Source: Lampris incognitus (Eukaryota; Chordata; Actinopteri; Lampriformes; Lampridae). From it: a DNA stretch of 64,000 bases. Location of the stretch: NCBI RefSeq assembly GCF_029633865.1, contig NC_079215.1, forward strand, positions 53,839,698-53,903,697, read 5' to 3'. Position numbers and translations under genes: made by a program. The notes beneath the pieces are model-generated. The model worked only from the letters and a program-made list of their open reading frames with translations. It was not told the DNA's origin and ran no database searches. Position 1 is the stretch's first letter. Each line of letters begins with the position of its first letter. Shown piece by piece: positions 45,140 through 56,386 of the stretch.

Positions 45140-45500
45140 CTCGGTAACTTCGCTTTTTATGTGTTTAAAGTATGTTCTAAAGGCTCTAAATGTCTTACAG
45201 TGTCATCTGGTAACTCCAACTAAAAAGGTTGACTACCCCTTTAAGGCGCTTAAATATGGCATATGACCCCTTTAAGGCAATCTAACATGGTCTAGACACC
45301 TCAATGTGTCACCGAGTAACTTATATTAAAACGGTGGACTAGCCCTTTAAGGTTCTAAAATGTGGTGTATTAGCCCTTTAAGGTTATATACTATGGTCTA
45401 CACATCTCTGGGTGTCACTAGGTTACTTCCAGTAAAAAGGTGGACTAGCCCTTTAAGGTTGTCTCAACATGTCACTTACCATAGCCTAGACACCACAGGA
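45140..45500. repeat. Tandem repeat, 106-bp unit, about three copies
   Basis: GGTTGACTACCCCTTTAAGG (45227) and GGTGGACTAGCCCTTTAAGG (45333, 45439) recur exactly 106 bp apart. Each is preceded by GTGTCACC/T-AGTAACT and followed by a second CCCTTTAAGG. Units are moderately diverged. Confidence 0.8.
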
Positions 45501-45539
45501 ATAAACACACATGAATAATCCACACTCACACAGGTACAT

Positions 45540-46599
45540 AGAATTATATATACAAATGTATTATGAGTAGAATGAATGAAAGTAATAAGCCTCAATGGCT
45601 AACAAGCATCTGCATTCATATCCACACAAATGAATCAGACCAACACATTAGCATACAGCTCAACAACCCTATAAAAATAAAAGAAAGTCAACCCCCCAGT
45701 TGCAGGCCTGTTTCTTTATCGGGTACGGTGGGACCCTAAACAGCCCTCTTTGCTCCCCTTGGAAGCCCGCACATCCAGCTTGTACTCACAAAGAATGAAT
45801 GCTCCTCTTCGTCTCGCGCTTCCCGCCGCAGCGCAGCAGCGAACGTCAGGTAGGCAGCCCTCCTAGCTAACTGGCTAGTTAGCCGTTAGCACCATCTCAC
45901 GGTCAAACCGTGCGCTCGCCTCGGCAGCACAACACGGCAACAGACGACTCCTTCTGCGTTCCTCGATGGTCGCATGAACACAACACTATACTGTAACTGA
46001 TAACGTCACTTCGCTAAACTAGAAGACGGCCCGACTCACTGTGGGGAGAGCCCCTCACCGCATCCAGTCCATTCGCCCGTCTTGCTGTGCTAGCAACGAA
46101 CACCGACTGGCTAGCTCGCTACGTAACGTCGCTGGGTACACATATGGGACTGACGAGTAGTCAGTTTGTCTCCCCAGTCCACACAAACAGTTCCCAGGAT
46201 GGGTCTCGGTCAGACACCCGCACACATCACTGTTCACTAAACTTCAATTACATTTCTTTCCCCGCAAAATAGCACATAACAACTCGACATCAAACTGCTC
46301 CGTTGCTCACACCAGGGACGAGAGACCTCCTCCCTCTCCCAGTTCAGTCTGCTCGCGCTGACGTTCCCCGCTGCCCTCTCAACCAATCACATTCAAGGTA
46401 GGTTATTCTCTCTACAGCCAACCAATCACAACAATGGTAAGTTTTCAACACTAAAAGTAAATGCATTTCACATTGGTAAACAACTGTTTTGCAGAACAAT
46501 ATCAACAATATAATATAGTCATATTCAAAAGGTTAACAAAATAACAAACATAGGCCAAACTCTTATCTACTTATCTATTACACTAAAAAAAAGAAGTAA
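45540..46599. other. CpG-containing stretch, unassigned
   Basis: No gene recognised. 45790-46110 is relatively CpG-rich, unlike its AT-rich surroundings, and could be a promoter-like part of a mobile element or of a lost gene. Confidence 0.3.
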
Positions 46600-47504
46600 T
46601 CCTCTTCCTCATGATTACCATGTCCACTTCTGCAAACACTACAAAGTCACACCACTCCACTCCTGTAATCAGGAGCTGGCCTTGGACCCGCCAGTAGTAG
46701 CCGTGCTTCAGTTTCATGGTGTTACTTTAACATTTCAGGTATTTACAATCAGTATAACGTCTGACATTTAGGCATTTGATCTCCAGCAGGCCAAAGGGTG
46801 GATTTTTGGCTGCGTCAAACAACCTCGTCAGGAGTTGACCCTAACCAGGGAGCATCCGGGTGGATGACAAAGCCACAAGGCCAGTAATTGGTTTCCTTTA
46901 CCCCACAATACTCCTGAATGGTACCAGGATCCAACGCCAGGACCCTCTTCATCAGTGTTGTTTGAGCCACACCCTTTCTTATTTCCTCAGCAAGATGTTC
47001 TGCTGAACTCTGACCGCGGACATGGCAAATCTCCCTGAAGTGGTAAGATGTGGTACTATTCCTCCTGACTCAGTGCCACCCTACAGAAGACACTCTGCTA
47101 CCTTGTAGCAACCTCTATTTTCCTGACCGTGTCCAAATTAGTTTGTAGTGATTGCAGATGCAGCTGTTGTTGGAGACGGCACACAGACTGGCAGCTAGCT
47201 AGTAGGCTCCAACCTGATACCCATCTAGAGGTAGTGATGGTGGTGGAGGGGCATCTGGGTGGAATAAGGTTAGCCGGTTCTTGGGCACTGGGTGCTGGTA
47301 GGAGATGGGACTGCTTTCCTGATCTTTCCCAAATGCTGAGTCAACCAGTGGGACACCAGCACTGATTGCCATGGTGGTGATGAGTGGTGCAGTGTCCACT
47401 GCAAAGTCTTTATAAGCCTCCGCCGCTTTAAGGACATCCGGATCAGGCAGCTCCCTCTGCACTGCTTTGCAAAGTATGCTCCTGTGTGGAATTTGATCAT
47501 TCAA
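46600..47504 (-). pseudogene. YqaJ-like nuclease remnant
   Basis: On the minus strand: an N-terminal piece (about 47504-47199; LKAAEAYKDFAVDTAPLITT), then HLAEEIRKGVAQTTLMKR, DAPWLGSTPDEVV and the LLEIKCLN catalytic region in a shifted frame, then LKHGYYWRVQGQLLITGVEW and CDFVVFAEVD. The GS-PD and EIK residues of the PD-(D/E)XK fold can be picked out. Frameshifts and stops show decay. Such YqaJ genes are common in fish DNA transposons, and this one faces the transposase remnant at 44.1-44.8 kb. Confidence 0.65.
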
Positions 47505-47703
47505 ATTAGAATAATTTTACACTGAAGACAATCACAGTTTTGTATAACAGGTTATGAAATAAGAGATAATTACCTTACACCATTATCAACAGTCCTCTGC
47601 TTTGGCTTGGTAGACGTCACAACCGTGTCACTGACCCGGCCTGGCTTCACACCCTATTAATAACAAAATTAATTGAAATGGTCTTTAAAAAAACTATTGG
47701 GGG

Positions 47704-48095
47704 GGGGGGCATCCGGGTCGCGTGGCGGTCTATCCCGTTGCTTACCAACGCGGGTATCGCCGGTTCGAATCCCCCGTGTTACTTCCTGCTTGGTCGGGCG
47801 TCCCTACAGATGCAATTGGCCGTGTCTGCGGGTGGGAAGCCGGATGTGGGTATGTGTCCTGGTCGCTGCACTAGCGCCTCCTCTGGTCGGTCGGAGTGCC
47901 TGTTCGGGGGAGAGGGGGAACTGGGGGGAATAGCGTGATCCTCCCACGCGCCACGTACCCCTGGCGAAACTCCTCACTGTCAGGTGAAAAGAAGCGGCTG
48001 GCGACTCCACATGTATCAGAGGGGGCGTGTGGTAGTCTGCAGACCGAGAGGCTCGGAGGGCGGGGTGATTGGCCAGGTACAATTGGAGAGAAAAA
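47704..48095 (+). mobile_element. Family B SINE, full length
   Basis: The head GCATCCGGGTCGCGTGGCGG, box B CCGGTTCGAATCCCC, body and the GAAAAGAAGCGGCTGGCGAC third, ending ACAATTGGAGAGAAAAA. This is the most complete copy in the window. Confidence 0.85.
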
Positions 48096-48544
48096 CTATT
48101 GGGTGCACACATTGTAATTCAGCTCAACAAAAAAAAAAAAATTAGCAGCAGATCCTTCAAGACCTGTAAGTTGCGGGGTGGAGCCGCCAGCACCCTGTCG
48201 CCGGTTTGTGGCTTGTCCCTCCTCTGACCCCTGTCAGTAGGTACTCAACCCTGCGGACCGGGAGCACCACACAAGCCTCGCCGTTTCAGAGATGCTCTGA
48301 CCCAGTGGTCTGGCCACTAACAGTTTGGCCCTTGGTGCTCAGGACCTGCCCATTTCTCCTGCATCCACCACACTGACTACCAACTGATTGTTCACTTACC
48401 ATCTAATCTACCTGGACCTTGACACGTGCCCTTGTTTGGAGATGATCAACGTTATTCGGGGTTTGGCTCATTAGTGCATACTCCCCTGGTATCCCTGTTC
48501 CCCTGCCGGATTGTATTTGTTCATCCTTATGTGTTCATCGCTTC

Positions 48545-48715
48545 CCCGCATTTCTTACTAGTGTAAGTCTCCATGGTTTTGGACTCTGCTTGTCCTCTGG
48601 TCTTAGGGTTTTTGCTTCCGGGTTTGGATTTATTTGCTTTGATTTGACTGAGTACCTGTGTATGACTTCCTGGCTTACCAGTAAAGCCCCGAATCTTTCT
48701 CTGCATCTAGAGTCT
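48545..48715 (+). repeat. LTR-like repeat segment, copy 2
   Basis: Related to 34835-35040 by the same ordered blocks (AGTGTAAGTCTCCATGG, TTATTTGCTTTGATT, CTGGCTTACCAGTAAA, ATCTTTCTCTGCATCT). It ends at a 32-bp perfect palindrome. Confidence 0.4.
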
Positions 48716-48739
48716 GCTGTTCTAGAACAGCAGACTCTA
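48708..48739. repeat. 32-bp perfect palindrome
   Basis: A 16-base half site, TAGAGTCTGCTGTTCT, is followed immediately by its exact reverse complement with no spacer. It sits at the end of the LTR-like segment. Confidence 0.95.
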
Positions 48740-49255
48740 CTATAACATGAATCTTGATATTTTTCCAGATTCCAGAAGATATTATGACAATTTCTACTTG
48801 AGTCTTACCCATACAGCTACATTTTTCTTTTGACAAGCCAGCTACTGTAACTGTGAGGCTAGACAAAGCTGACTGGCCACGTTGGTTGAACAGGAAGCAA
48901 CCACTGGCCAACACGTACATGTGTGATGCGATGACGTCATAAGAGAACAAAACTTTGTGTTTTAGAGTCAAATGTCAGTTGCGTTTGATAAATCTCTTAT
49001 CTAGTACAGACACAATCTTTATAGGAATGAACAAATATAGATGGTTGTGATGGTCTGTGATTTTGTGAAATTCGCTCGTTTACACCCATTTATTTTACAC
49101 CCACTTCGCTTTGAGCATCCCTAGCGGCCATGTTCAGTGTTGCATCCCTTTCGTTTAGGCTGAAGCACCTTTGATCGAAGTGGCTCCTCTTTCCACGATT
49201 CCCAGTGTTTCGATGCATAGCTTGTTGCCAGGGACGACCGATGATCTCAACAAAT
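48740..49255. other. Unassigned stretch
   Basis: No gene recognised. The family A SINE at 49266 inserted at its right side. Confidence 0.4.
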
Positions 49256-49265
49256 GACAACCTGC

Positions 49266-49633
49266 ACGGGCGGCTCTGTGGCGCAGTGGGTAGCGCGGTC
49301 GCCCCACAAGCAAGAAGGTCCTAGGTTCGATCCCCGGGGTGGTCCAACCTTGGAGGCCATCCCGGGTCGTCCTCTGTGTGGAGTTTGCATGTTCGGCCCG
49401 TGTCTGCGTGGGTTTCATCCGGGTGCTGCGGTTTCTTCCCACAGTCCAAAGACATGTAGGTCAGGTGAATCGACCGTACTAAATTGCCCCTAGGTGTGAA
49501 TGCGTGTCGACCCTGTGATGCCCTGGCAGCCTGTCCAGGGTTTCTCCCCTTCTGCCGCCCAATGACTGCTGGGATAGGTTCCAGCATTCCCGCGACCCAG
49601 ATTGGGATAAGCGGCTTGGATAATCGATGGATG
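49266..49633 (+). mobile_element. Family A SINE with 10-bp target duplication
   Basis: The full block order runs from GGGCGGCTCTGTGGCGCAG to AATCGATGGATG. Perfect flanking direct repeats GACAACCTGC lie at 49256-49265 and 49634-49643. Confidence 0.9.
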
Positions 49634-49643
49634 GACAACCTGC

Positions 49644-51365
49644 TTTTAACGGCTTATCGCGCGAGCGAGACCCTCAATAGAAAATGAATGGTGACGAGGC
49701 ACCGCCTATATCATTTCAATTTTTCATCCATGCAATCATCCCAGAGTCTATAGGATGGGGTCAGTATATCAAACAAACACAATGACGTTGAGGATTGTAG
49801 CTTTAAAGAGGCATTGCTGTGGAGTTAATTCACATGTAGCACTGAAATGTTCCGAGTAGCATCGGACATTTAATGGTTTACGTTGCAAAGTCGATGTGCT
49901 GGGGTGAATATCAGCGGCACCGATGCGGAGGTCATGCCTGGTCAGGTATGGAGAACTTTGATTTCCAATCTCTGTGCTTGATATCTTTTAAACATCACTG
50001 TGGAGATGGTAAATACTTCACTCGAGGAAAAAACAAACTTTCCAGCGTTTGTTTGCTCAACAGGTATGGTGACATTGGACAGTACAAGCAGAGCATGGAC
50101 TTCAATTGGCTCATCACAGCAACGTCTAAAGGCACATCTGCTATTTCTACATTGACTATTTTGACAGTTTAATTTACAACCTGAGCAGCCCCCTATGCAG
50201 TTGGGCCCATCACTCCGCCTCTCCTTGCAGGCTAAATGAAGCAGCTTATACCTTCACTCGTGTCTTTCAAAGGACAACGTGATGTATGGCTGAATTAACG
50301 CGCTGCGCGTGGTGGCCGTGCACGGGACCATGCCCCGGGTCCAATGGAAACATCGCATTACCGTATTTTACAGATATCGGTTCCCAATTAGCGGGGAGGG
50401 GGGGTTGAAATGGGGGGGACCACTTGTGGATGGCGTGCTAATAATATATTCTGCACCGTGTTGGTGAAGACTTGGAAGTTGTTGCCTCCGTGGAGCCGAA
50501 ACCCGTCAAGGGGCGCCCCAGCTTCAGCACCAAGGGGCACGAGGAGCGAAGGGGGACCTCAGTACGTATGGACTGATGGCTGAAATGTGCGCGTCACGCA
50601 CACACACACGCGCACACACACAGAGTCACAAAGCCACAAAACAGCTTGCTCACGCACACATGCACGTATACAAATCCATCCATCCATATATATATAATTC
50701 CCACATGAACGACAGGCCATCCAAAGCCTCGGAAAGCGTCACTGCTGCCATCTTGGCCTCCATGCCCCATATAAGTTGCGATGTGGGCGTCCGTATTCCA
50801 GGCCATGTGTACCGGAGGGGCGGTGGGTACCGAGAAGACGGACGCGCTGCTGCCAAGTGTGGCCCCTCCGCTGTGGTCTTGGCTGAAACCTGTCTGCTGG
50901 GAGTCGCTGGGGGAAACTGATGATGGGAACAGGGACGACATCTTGGTATCAATAAATGATGTGGTACTGGAGGACATCTGCCGTGTACTTTATAACAAGT
51001 CCAGCTTGTACTAGCGAGTAGCTTTGGGTGTACTCAGGTATGTAATTGCCATGCAGTGTAGGATTACGCAACCGGGGTGCGTGTTTTGCAAATGTGCCAA
51101 AACGAGTCCTTCGGATACTTCTCGCGCCTTCTCGTTCTTTGTCTTTCATATTCGCCATGTCTCTGCTGAATAAACACTAATAAACTACTAATTGTACTGA
51201 ATTAATGGGTTCGTGGTGCAAAATAAAAAACAAGGGTTAGTCTATGGAAACACGTGCTCAGATGCATCATCTGAAAATGTTCGCCTGACGGTGTCGGAGG
51301 CACGACATTCAGCACCGCGGCCAGCTCCTTCACTCATGGGTCCAATTTCGTCTCTCTGCCTGGAC
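49644..51365. other. Upstream flank of the dopamine receptor gene
   Basis: No convincing exon. (CA)/(AC) and (CCAT)(TA) microsatellites lie at 50596-50622 and 50677-50696. Possible open frames (49873-50172, 50576-50920) lack motifs. Confidence 0.4.
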
Positions 51366-51744
51366 CCCGTTTACACTTGGTTTTAAAATGCGTTTTGGAC
51401 GATCGGCTCGCAAGTGGACAGCGAGACACGTCGCCGTTTGCACCTGTGTCTATCGTGCGTCTCCTAATGTGTCCTGCTGGCCACTTGTGATCAGATTTCG
51501 TTACTCCGAAGAAGAAGAAGATTTACTGTTACGTCCTTGACGGGGACGCATCAGGACGCATTAACCTTTACACTACAAAATATATGTGGCCCAATGCGGC
51601 CCAGACCACCTCGGCAAGTGGTTTGAGTACCCGGTTCACAAAACGTTTTGGTGGTCGTTTACACTTGTATTTAGCGCCGTCCACTTGTGACCCGATCGCA
51701 AAAAAAACAAAAACAAACACATTTTAAAAGCAAGTGTAAACGGG
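51366..51744. mobile_element. MITE with CCCGTTTACACTTG ends
   Basis: Left end CCCGTTTACACTTGGTTTTA and right end, inverted, CCCGTTTACACTTGCTTTTA; about 25 bp of inverted repeat with one mismatch. The interior of about 330 bp is non-coding with CACTTGTGA in several places. It lies 0.9 kb upstream of the receptor start codon. Confidence 0.8.
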
Positions 51745-52643
51745 ATCCTAGATCATACACAGTAAGACTTTTAACCACACGATCTGTCATCTGTAATCCC
51801 TATAAAACGGATACTGAGAATGTAAACCTGCCTTGCCCCAAATAGTCTCCATAGCGGAACCACGTGTTCCCCTCCGGTTTAAAGATAAGAGGACTTTAAC
51901 GGCACTTCCGGCCGTACTGCAAATCTACATACATTTGTACCCACGTTGAGCATCCACAGCGAGCGTATAGACCCGCTATATGGGATATTACCTTCCTATG
52001 GCGTGCAGCTGGATGGGACGTACCAACGCTAGACCGATGTAGGTCAGTTTCAGCGCATACGCCGCCCCCTCCCCCTCCCCCGCCCCGGGGGAAGTTCTTT
52101 TTCCTCCCCCCCATGTTACGTTTCCCTGTGTTTCCCCGGGTTTGCCCTGAAGGGCATTTTGATGCGCTCGTTTGATGAAGAAGCTGGAGCCGAAACGAGG
52201 TGTCAATCACCGAGTAAGGCCGCGGGCGACTGTTGCTTTTCTCCCACGGCACACTTGTCTCGTGTCTGGCAAAAAAAATAGAGTAGAAAAATTTAAAAAA
52301 AAAACTTCTAACGTGGATTTAGTAGTTTACCAGCTGGTGGTACACGTGGTCTCCGATAAATCTGCAGCTGTGTGCTCATAAGAGCATCACAGATTAGTGC
52401 CCCTCCAGGAGGACACGCGCCTACATGCCAGCCTCATATGCGGGACATGGGGGTATAAGCCTACTTTTATTTTTCGTTTTATACAGAAAAGGGGACGGTT
52501 TAACCTCTCCTCCTCCTCCTCCTCCTCCTCCTCCTCCTGCCTCTTTTTTTCTTCTTCTTCTTCTTTTGGGTGTTCACGCAGTCCGACGCTCAACCCTGTT
52601 ATTTCCCTTGCTGTGCCGACATGGGCGCACCGAGGACCGGGCG
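51745..52643 (+). promoter_or_regulatory. Immediate upstream region of the dopamine receptor
   Basis: This should contain the promoter and 5' UTR. A (TCC)n run (about 52506-52540) and a TTC-rich stretch precede the start codon. An ATG at 52621 in another frame lies upstream of the coding ATG and could act as a short upstream ORF. No TATA box assigned. Confidence 0.4.
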
Positions 52644-54113
52644 ATGAATACCACCGCGGACTGGGTGCGGAGTGAGAGCCGGGACAAACTCCTGGGGCGC
52701 CGGGCTCTCGTCGGCAGCGTCCTCGCCCTGCTCATTTCCTGGACCTTCCTCGGCAACTTCACGGTGTGCGCGGCGATTTTCCGCTACCGGCATCTGCGGG
52801 CGAAGGTGACCAACATCTTCATCGCCTCCCTCGCCCTGTCGGACCTGCTGGTCGCGGTGCTGGTGATGCCGTGGAAAGCCGCGGCCGAGGTGGCCGGTTT
52901 CTGGCCGTTCGGCGCCTTTTGCAACACCTGGGTGGCGTGCGACATCATGTGCTCCACCGCCTCCATCCTGAACCTGTGCGTCATCAGCGTGGACCGCTAC
53001 TGGGCCGTGTCCAGCCCGTTCCGTTACGAGAGGAAAATGGACAGGAGGGTGGCCTCCGTCATGCTAGGCGTGACGTGGACCGTGTCCGTGGTCATCTCCT
53101 TCGTCCCCGTGCAGCTCAAGTGGCACCGGGCGGACGTCGGCGACGCTCCAGCCGCCGCCTCCTCCGCCGCCGCCCGCAACACTACGCCGAGCGTCAGGGA
53201 CGGACACTGCGACCCGAGTCTGAGCCGCACTTACGCCATCTCCTCCTCCCTCATCAGCTTCTACATCCCCGTGGCTATCATGGTGGCCACGTACACGCGC
53301 ATATATCGGATAGCCCAGGTGCAGATAAGACGCATATCCACCTTGGAACGCGCGGCCGAGCATGCGCAGAGCTGCCACTCCCATTACGCGCCCGACTCTC
53401 GCCCGCGCCTCAGCGCGAGTTCCTGCCAGCGTCCGTGTCTGCGCCCCTGTTCTCACCCGCACCGCCGCCCTTCTCAGCCCGTCCACCGCGCTCTCAGGGT
53501 GTCCATCAGACGGGAGACGAAAGTGGTGAAAACCCTCAGCATAATCATAGGCGTCTTCATCTGCTGCTGGTCCCCTTTCTTTGTGCTGAACTGCGCCATA
53601 CCCTTCTGCCCGGGGCCCGAGTCGCCCAACGCCCAGCGTGGCCCCTACTGCGTCAGCAAGAGGACCTTCGACGTGTTCGTGTGGTTCGGCTGGAGCAACT
53701 CGTCTCTCAACCCCATCATCTACGCGTTCAACGCGGACTTCCGGGAGGCCTTCCTCCGCCTCCTCGGCTGCCGCTGCACGAGATGCCGGGGCGCCGGGGG
53801 CGCAGCGGTGGAGACCGTGGTGGCGAGCCACGACGTCGGGTCCCTCAAGCAGGAAAGCCCCCTCCACATGGAGACGGGGGCGTGTTGGAGCGTCAACACC
53901 AGGGGCAGCGAGGACAGCGGGAAGACCACGGTCACTCTGGTTTACCCACGAGGGGCGGCGGCTTTGGACCAGGAGACAGACGCGGAGGAGAGCAAAGCTG
54001 GAGACGTGGACAGACAGACAGACACAGATACCCGAATGAAGAGCGCGCGTCTATCTGTTATTTCGGGGAGCTCCGACATGATGGCGTTCATGACGGGATC
54101 GGAGAGAAAATAG
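52644..54113 (+). CDS. D1-class dopamine receptor (DRD5/D1C-type), intronless
   Basis: A Gs-coupled class A GPCR for dopamine, 489 residues in one exon as expected for the D1 class. Seen: an N-terminal sequon (N2); TM1 to TM7; LALSDLL with D67 (2.50); amine-binding D100 (3.32, VACDIMC); DRY 117-119; disulfide pair C93-C189; the serine cluster in TM5 ([11 protein letters not shown]200-S202); W309 in TM6; and NPIIY 356-360. [18 protein letters not shown] in loop 3 resembles DRD5 and D1C more than DRD1. VETV after the palmitoylation-type cysteines C376/C378 also fits DRD5. Exact paralogue not settled. Odd points: CWSPFF instead of the usual CWLPFF, a Cys/Pro/Arg/His-rich insertion in loop 3 (about 244-282), and an Ala-rich extracellular loop 2. 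ATG 52644 was chosen because upstream in-frame codons are microsatellite-derived. Confidence 0.92.
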   Translation: MNTTADWVRSESRDKLLGRRALVGSVLALLISWTFLGNFTVCAAIFRYRHLRAKVTNIFIASLALSDLLVAVLVMPWKAAAEVAGFWPFGAFCNTWVACDIMCSTASILNLCVISVDRYWAVSSPFRYERKMDRRVASVMLGVTWTVSVVISFVPVQLKWHRADVGDAPAAASSAAARNTTPSVRDGHCDPSLSRTYAISSSLISFYIPVAIMVATYTRIYRIAQVQIRRISTLERAAEHAQSCHSHYAPDSRPRLSASSCQRPCLRPCSHPHRRPSQPVHRALRVSIRRETKVVKTLSIIIGVFICCWSPFFVLNCAIPFCPGPESPNAQRGPYCVSKRTFDVFVWFGWSNSSLNPIIYAFNADFREAFLRLLGCRCTRCRGAGGAAVETVVASHDVGSLKQESPLHMETGACWSVNTRGSEDSGKTTVTLVYPRGAAALDQETDAEESKAGDVDRQTDTDTRMKSARLSVISGSSDMMAFMTGSERK

Positions 54114-54704
54114 GGGCCCACGTTTTACGGGACACACGTGATCGACCTCTTTTTCAAACGTGGTGACCCCCGTGTTGCTCTTTTTGCAGAGCTGTGACAG
54201 GGCTGCTTTTATTTTCTCCCCCCCTCCCCCCTCCCCCTCTCGCTGCAGCGGCGGAGACACGTGTCAGCGTTTAGGATTTCCCCCAATTTCTGGAAATGGG
54301 ATTACGCAACCCGCATTAGCTGACCGCCAGTCGCGCGCCTCAGTGAACCCAAGGGCAACCCCGCCCCCCCTTCCTGTTAAGTAAAAAAACAAAACAAAAC
54401 ACAACATTCATAACGTGCATCGAGGTCAGGGGTGCAGGAGATGAGCCGGAGCTGGCGTTTCTGACAGGGCACTGGGTACCTGACCAAGGGACCTTTACAG
54501 GAGCAGGCCTCACATCCCCGCTGAGTCTCTGGGAGTCTTCATCCCGCTGATAGAGGACTGCTCATGCAGGGAAAGGACGAGCGCGCGCGCACGTGCGCGA
54601 GAGAGCGAGCTACGCTCATCCCCATCTCTCATTTTTTAAATGATTTGATATGTTTTTCTGCACTTTTAAGTGACGAATAACAAAGCAATAACATATATAT
54701 ATAA

Positions 54705-54710
54705 AATAAA
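54705..54710 (+). terminator. Possible dopamine receptor polyadenylation signal
   Basis: AATAAA about 590 bp after the stop codon, in an AT-rich context. No downstream element confirmed. Confidence 0.35.
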
Positions 54711-55199
54711 TATTTAGTCTTGCATAGCTGTGGGTTACTGCAAACATGACGTGCTATGATAATAATGATAATAATAATGATAATAATGGTAATGATAAAT
54801 AGACACTGTAAGTTGTGCACTGACATATGTAATGACATGTTTAAATCATTAGGCACTTATAGCACATGGACGTGGCACGGGGGAGGCACGTGGAGAGCCG
54901 TTAACCTACATACAGTCCGCGTTTGCTGCATTCGTATACTATGTAAGAGCAGTGAAAGAGGATAAATAAGTAAAAAAAAAAAAAGGAAAATTCATTAAAA
55001 TTCAAGATGCGTTGCTGACATGACGCTTACCGCCTGGGTGGTGAGAAACTAAGCTCAGGGTGTGTTTCGAGGGTGTCCCGGTATGCGGTGGTGGTGGGGG
55101 GGGGTACCAGGGGGTCTTTCCTGCGAGAACAACCGTGGAAGGCTGTGCTGGTTTCCTCCTCTCATGGCTTCATCATCTTATCACCCAAAGGACGTTACG
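54711..55199. other. Intergenic stretch after the receptor gene
   Basis: ATAATAATG-rich simple sequence at 54757-54800, otherwise nothing recognised. Confidence 0.5.
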
Positions 55200-55645
55200 C
55201 AGAGGAGTTTTGCAACTTTTTTCTCTTTTTTTTCTTTTGATTTCTCCCCAATTGTACTTGGCCAATTACCCCCACTCTTCCGAGCCGTCCCGGTCGCTGC
55301 TCCACCCCCTCTGCCGATCCGAGGAGGGCTTCCCCTGATACATGTGGAGTCGCCAGCCTCTTCTTTTCACCTGACAGTGAGGAGTTTCGCCAGGGGAACG
55401 TAGCACGTGGGAGGATCACGCTACCCCCCCCAGTTCCCCCTCCCCCCTGAACAGGCGTACCGACCGACCAGAGGAGGCGCTAGTGCAGCGACCAGGACAC
55501 ATACCCACATCCGGTTTCCCACCCGCAGACACGGCCAGTTGTGTCCGGAGGACGCCAGACGAAGCCGGGGGTAACGCGGGGATTCGAACCAGCGATCCCC
55601 GTGTTGGTAGGCAACGGAATAGAACGCTAGGCTACCCGGATGACC
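55200..55645 (-). mobile_element. Family B SINE, full length
   Basis: In reverse: the CCCAATTGTACTTGGCCAAT end, CACCTGACAGTGAGGAGTTT, GACCAGAGGAGGCGCTAGTG, ACACATACCCACATCCGG, box B GGGGATTCGAACC and the CTAGGCTACCCGGATG head. Confidence 0.85.
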
Positions 55646-55649
55646 CACC

Positions 55650-56386
55650 TCCTGGAAACTCTTAATAGGACACACCCGCCTACTTAGGGGTGTGATGGTT
55701 AATTATGCAGTGGTTGAATGTGGCCTCGGGGCCGCGGACACTGAAACCGCTGATGGGTTTGTTTCCTGTGTTCGAACCACGTCTGACTGACGCTGTATTG
55801 CTGCTTCATTTTAAAAACTGAACACTTTGTGTATTTTTGTTGTCTGGGTAACTTTAGTGCATTGGACAAGCACACAAGCATCAGATCTGCAGAGCACAAG
55901 TCCACCAGTCCACTGACATGCAACCTTCAAGGCACGTGGTAGCACATCCTAAATTTACTCGCTGTATAAAGATGTTTATTTCTTAGAGAATGTCAGAGCT
56001 TTGTCGTTGTAATAAATATTATCAGTGGCATGTGCAACATGATGAGTATCGGGCCAAAGGCTGCGTCTGATTTCCTCCATGCGGCCTTGTGAGCTCATGT
56101 GATCCACAAGACCTGCTCATTTGCTCTTCTGGGGATTTTTGGAGATCTGGTGTTTTTCCTTAAAGTCTGCATCAGTCCTCTGCAGAGGGGGAGTCTTTCT
56201 TGCTGGCGAGAGCTTGTGTCCCTATACATGTGTGGACCGCTAGACCCGTCTGCATGTGGTGTGTACATTTTTCTGTTTGTTCGAGAGCAGGGAGAGGCAG
56301 ACCGAAAACTGGACTCTGAATGTTAAGTAGGTACGCACGTTTGGTGTTTTTGTCTCTGCAAGTCTGTATGTGAACTTGTTGGTGTA
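55650..56386. other. Intergenic stretch, unassigned
   Basis: No gene or clear repeat recognised. Confidence 0.45.

Noticed and set aside
53064-53867. 267-codon antisense frame within the dopamine receptor
   Set aside because: An antisense shadow of high-GC third positions; no motif and no upstream signals.
52766-54166. 466-codon open frame overlapping the dopamine receptor in another frame
   Set aside because: It is a GC-driven shadow of the receptor coding sequence. Its translation is Arg/His/Pro-rich with no domain, whereas the receptor frame has all GPCR motifs.
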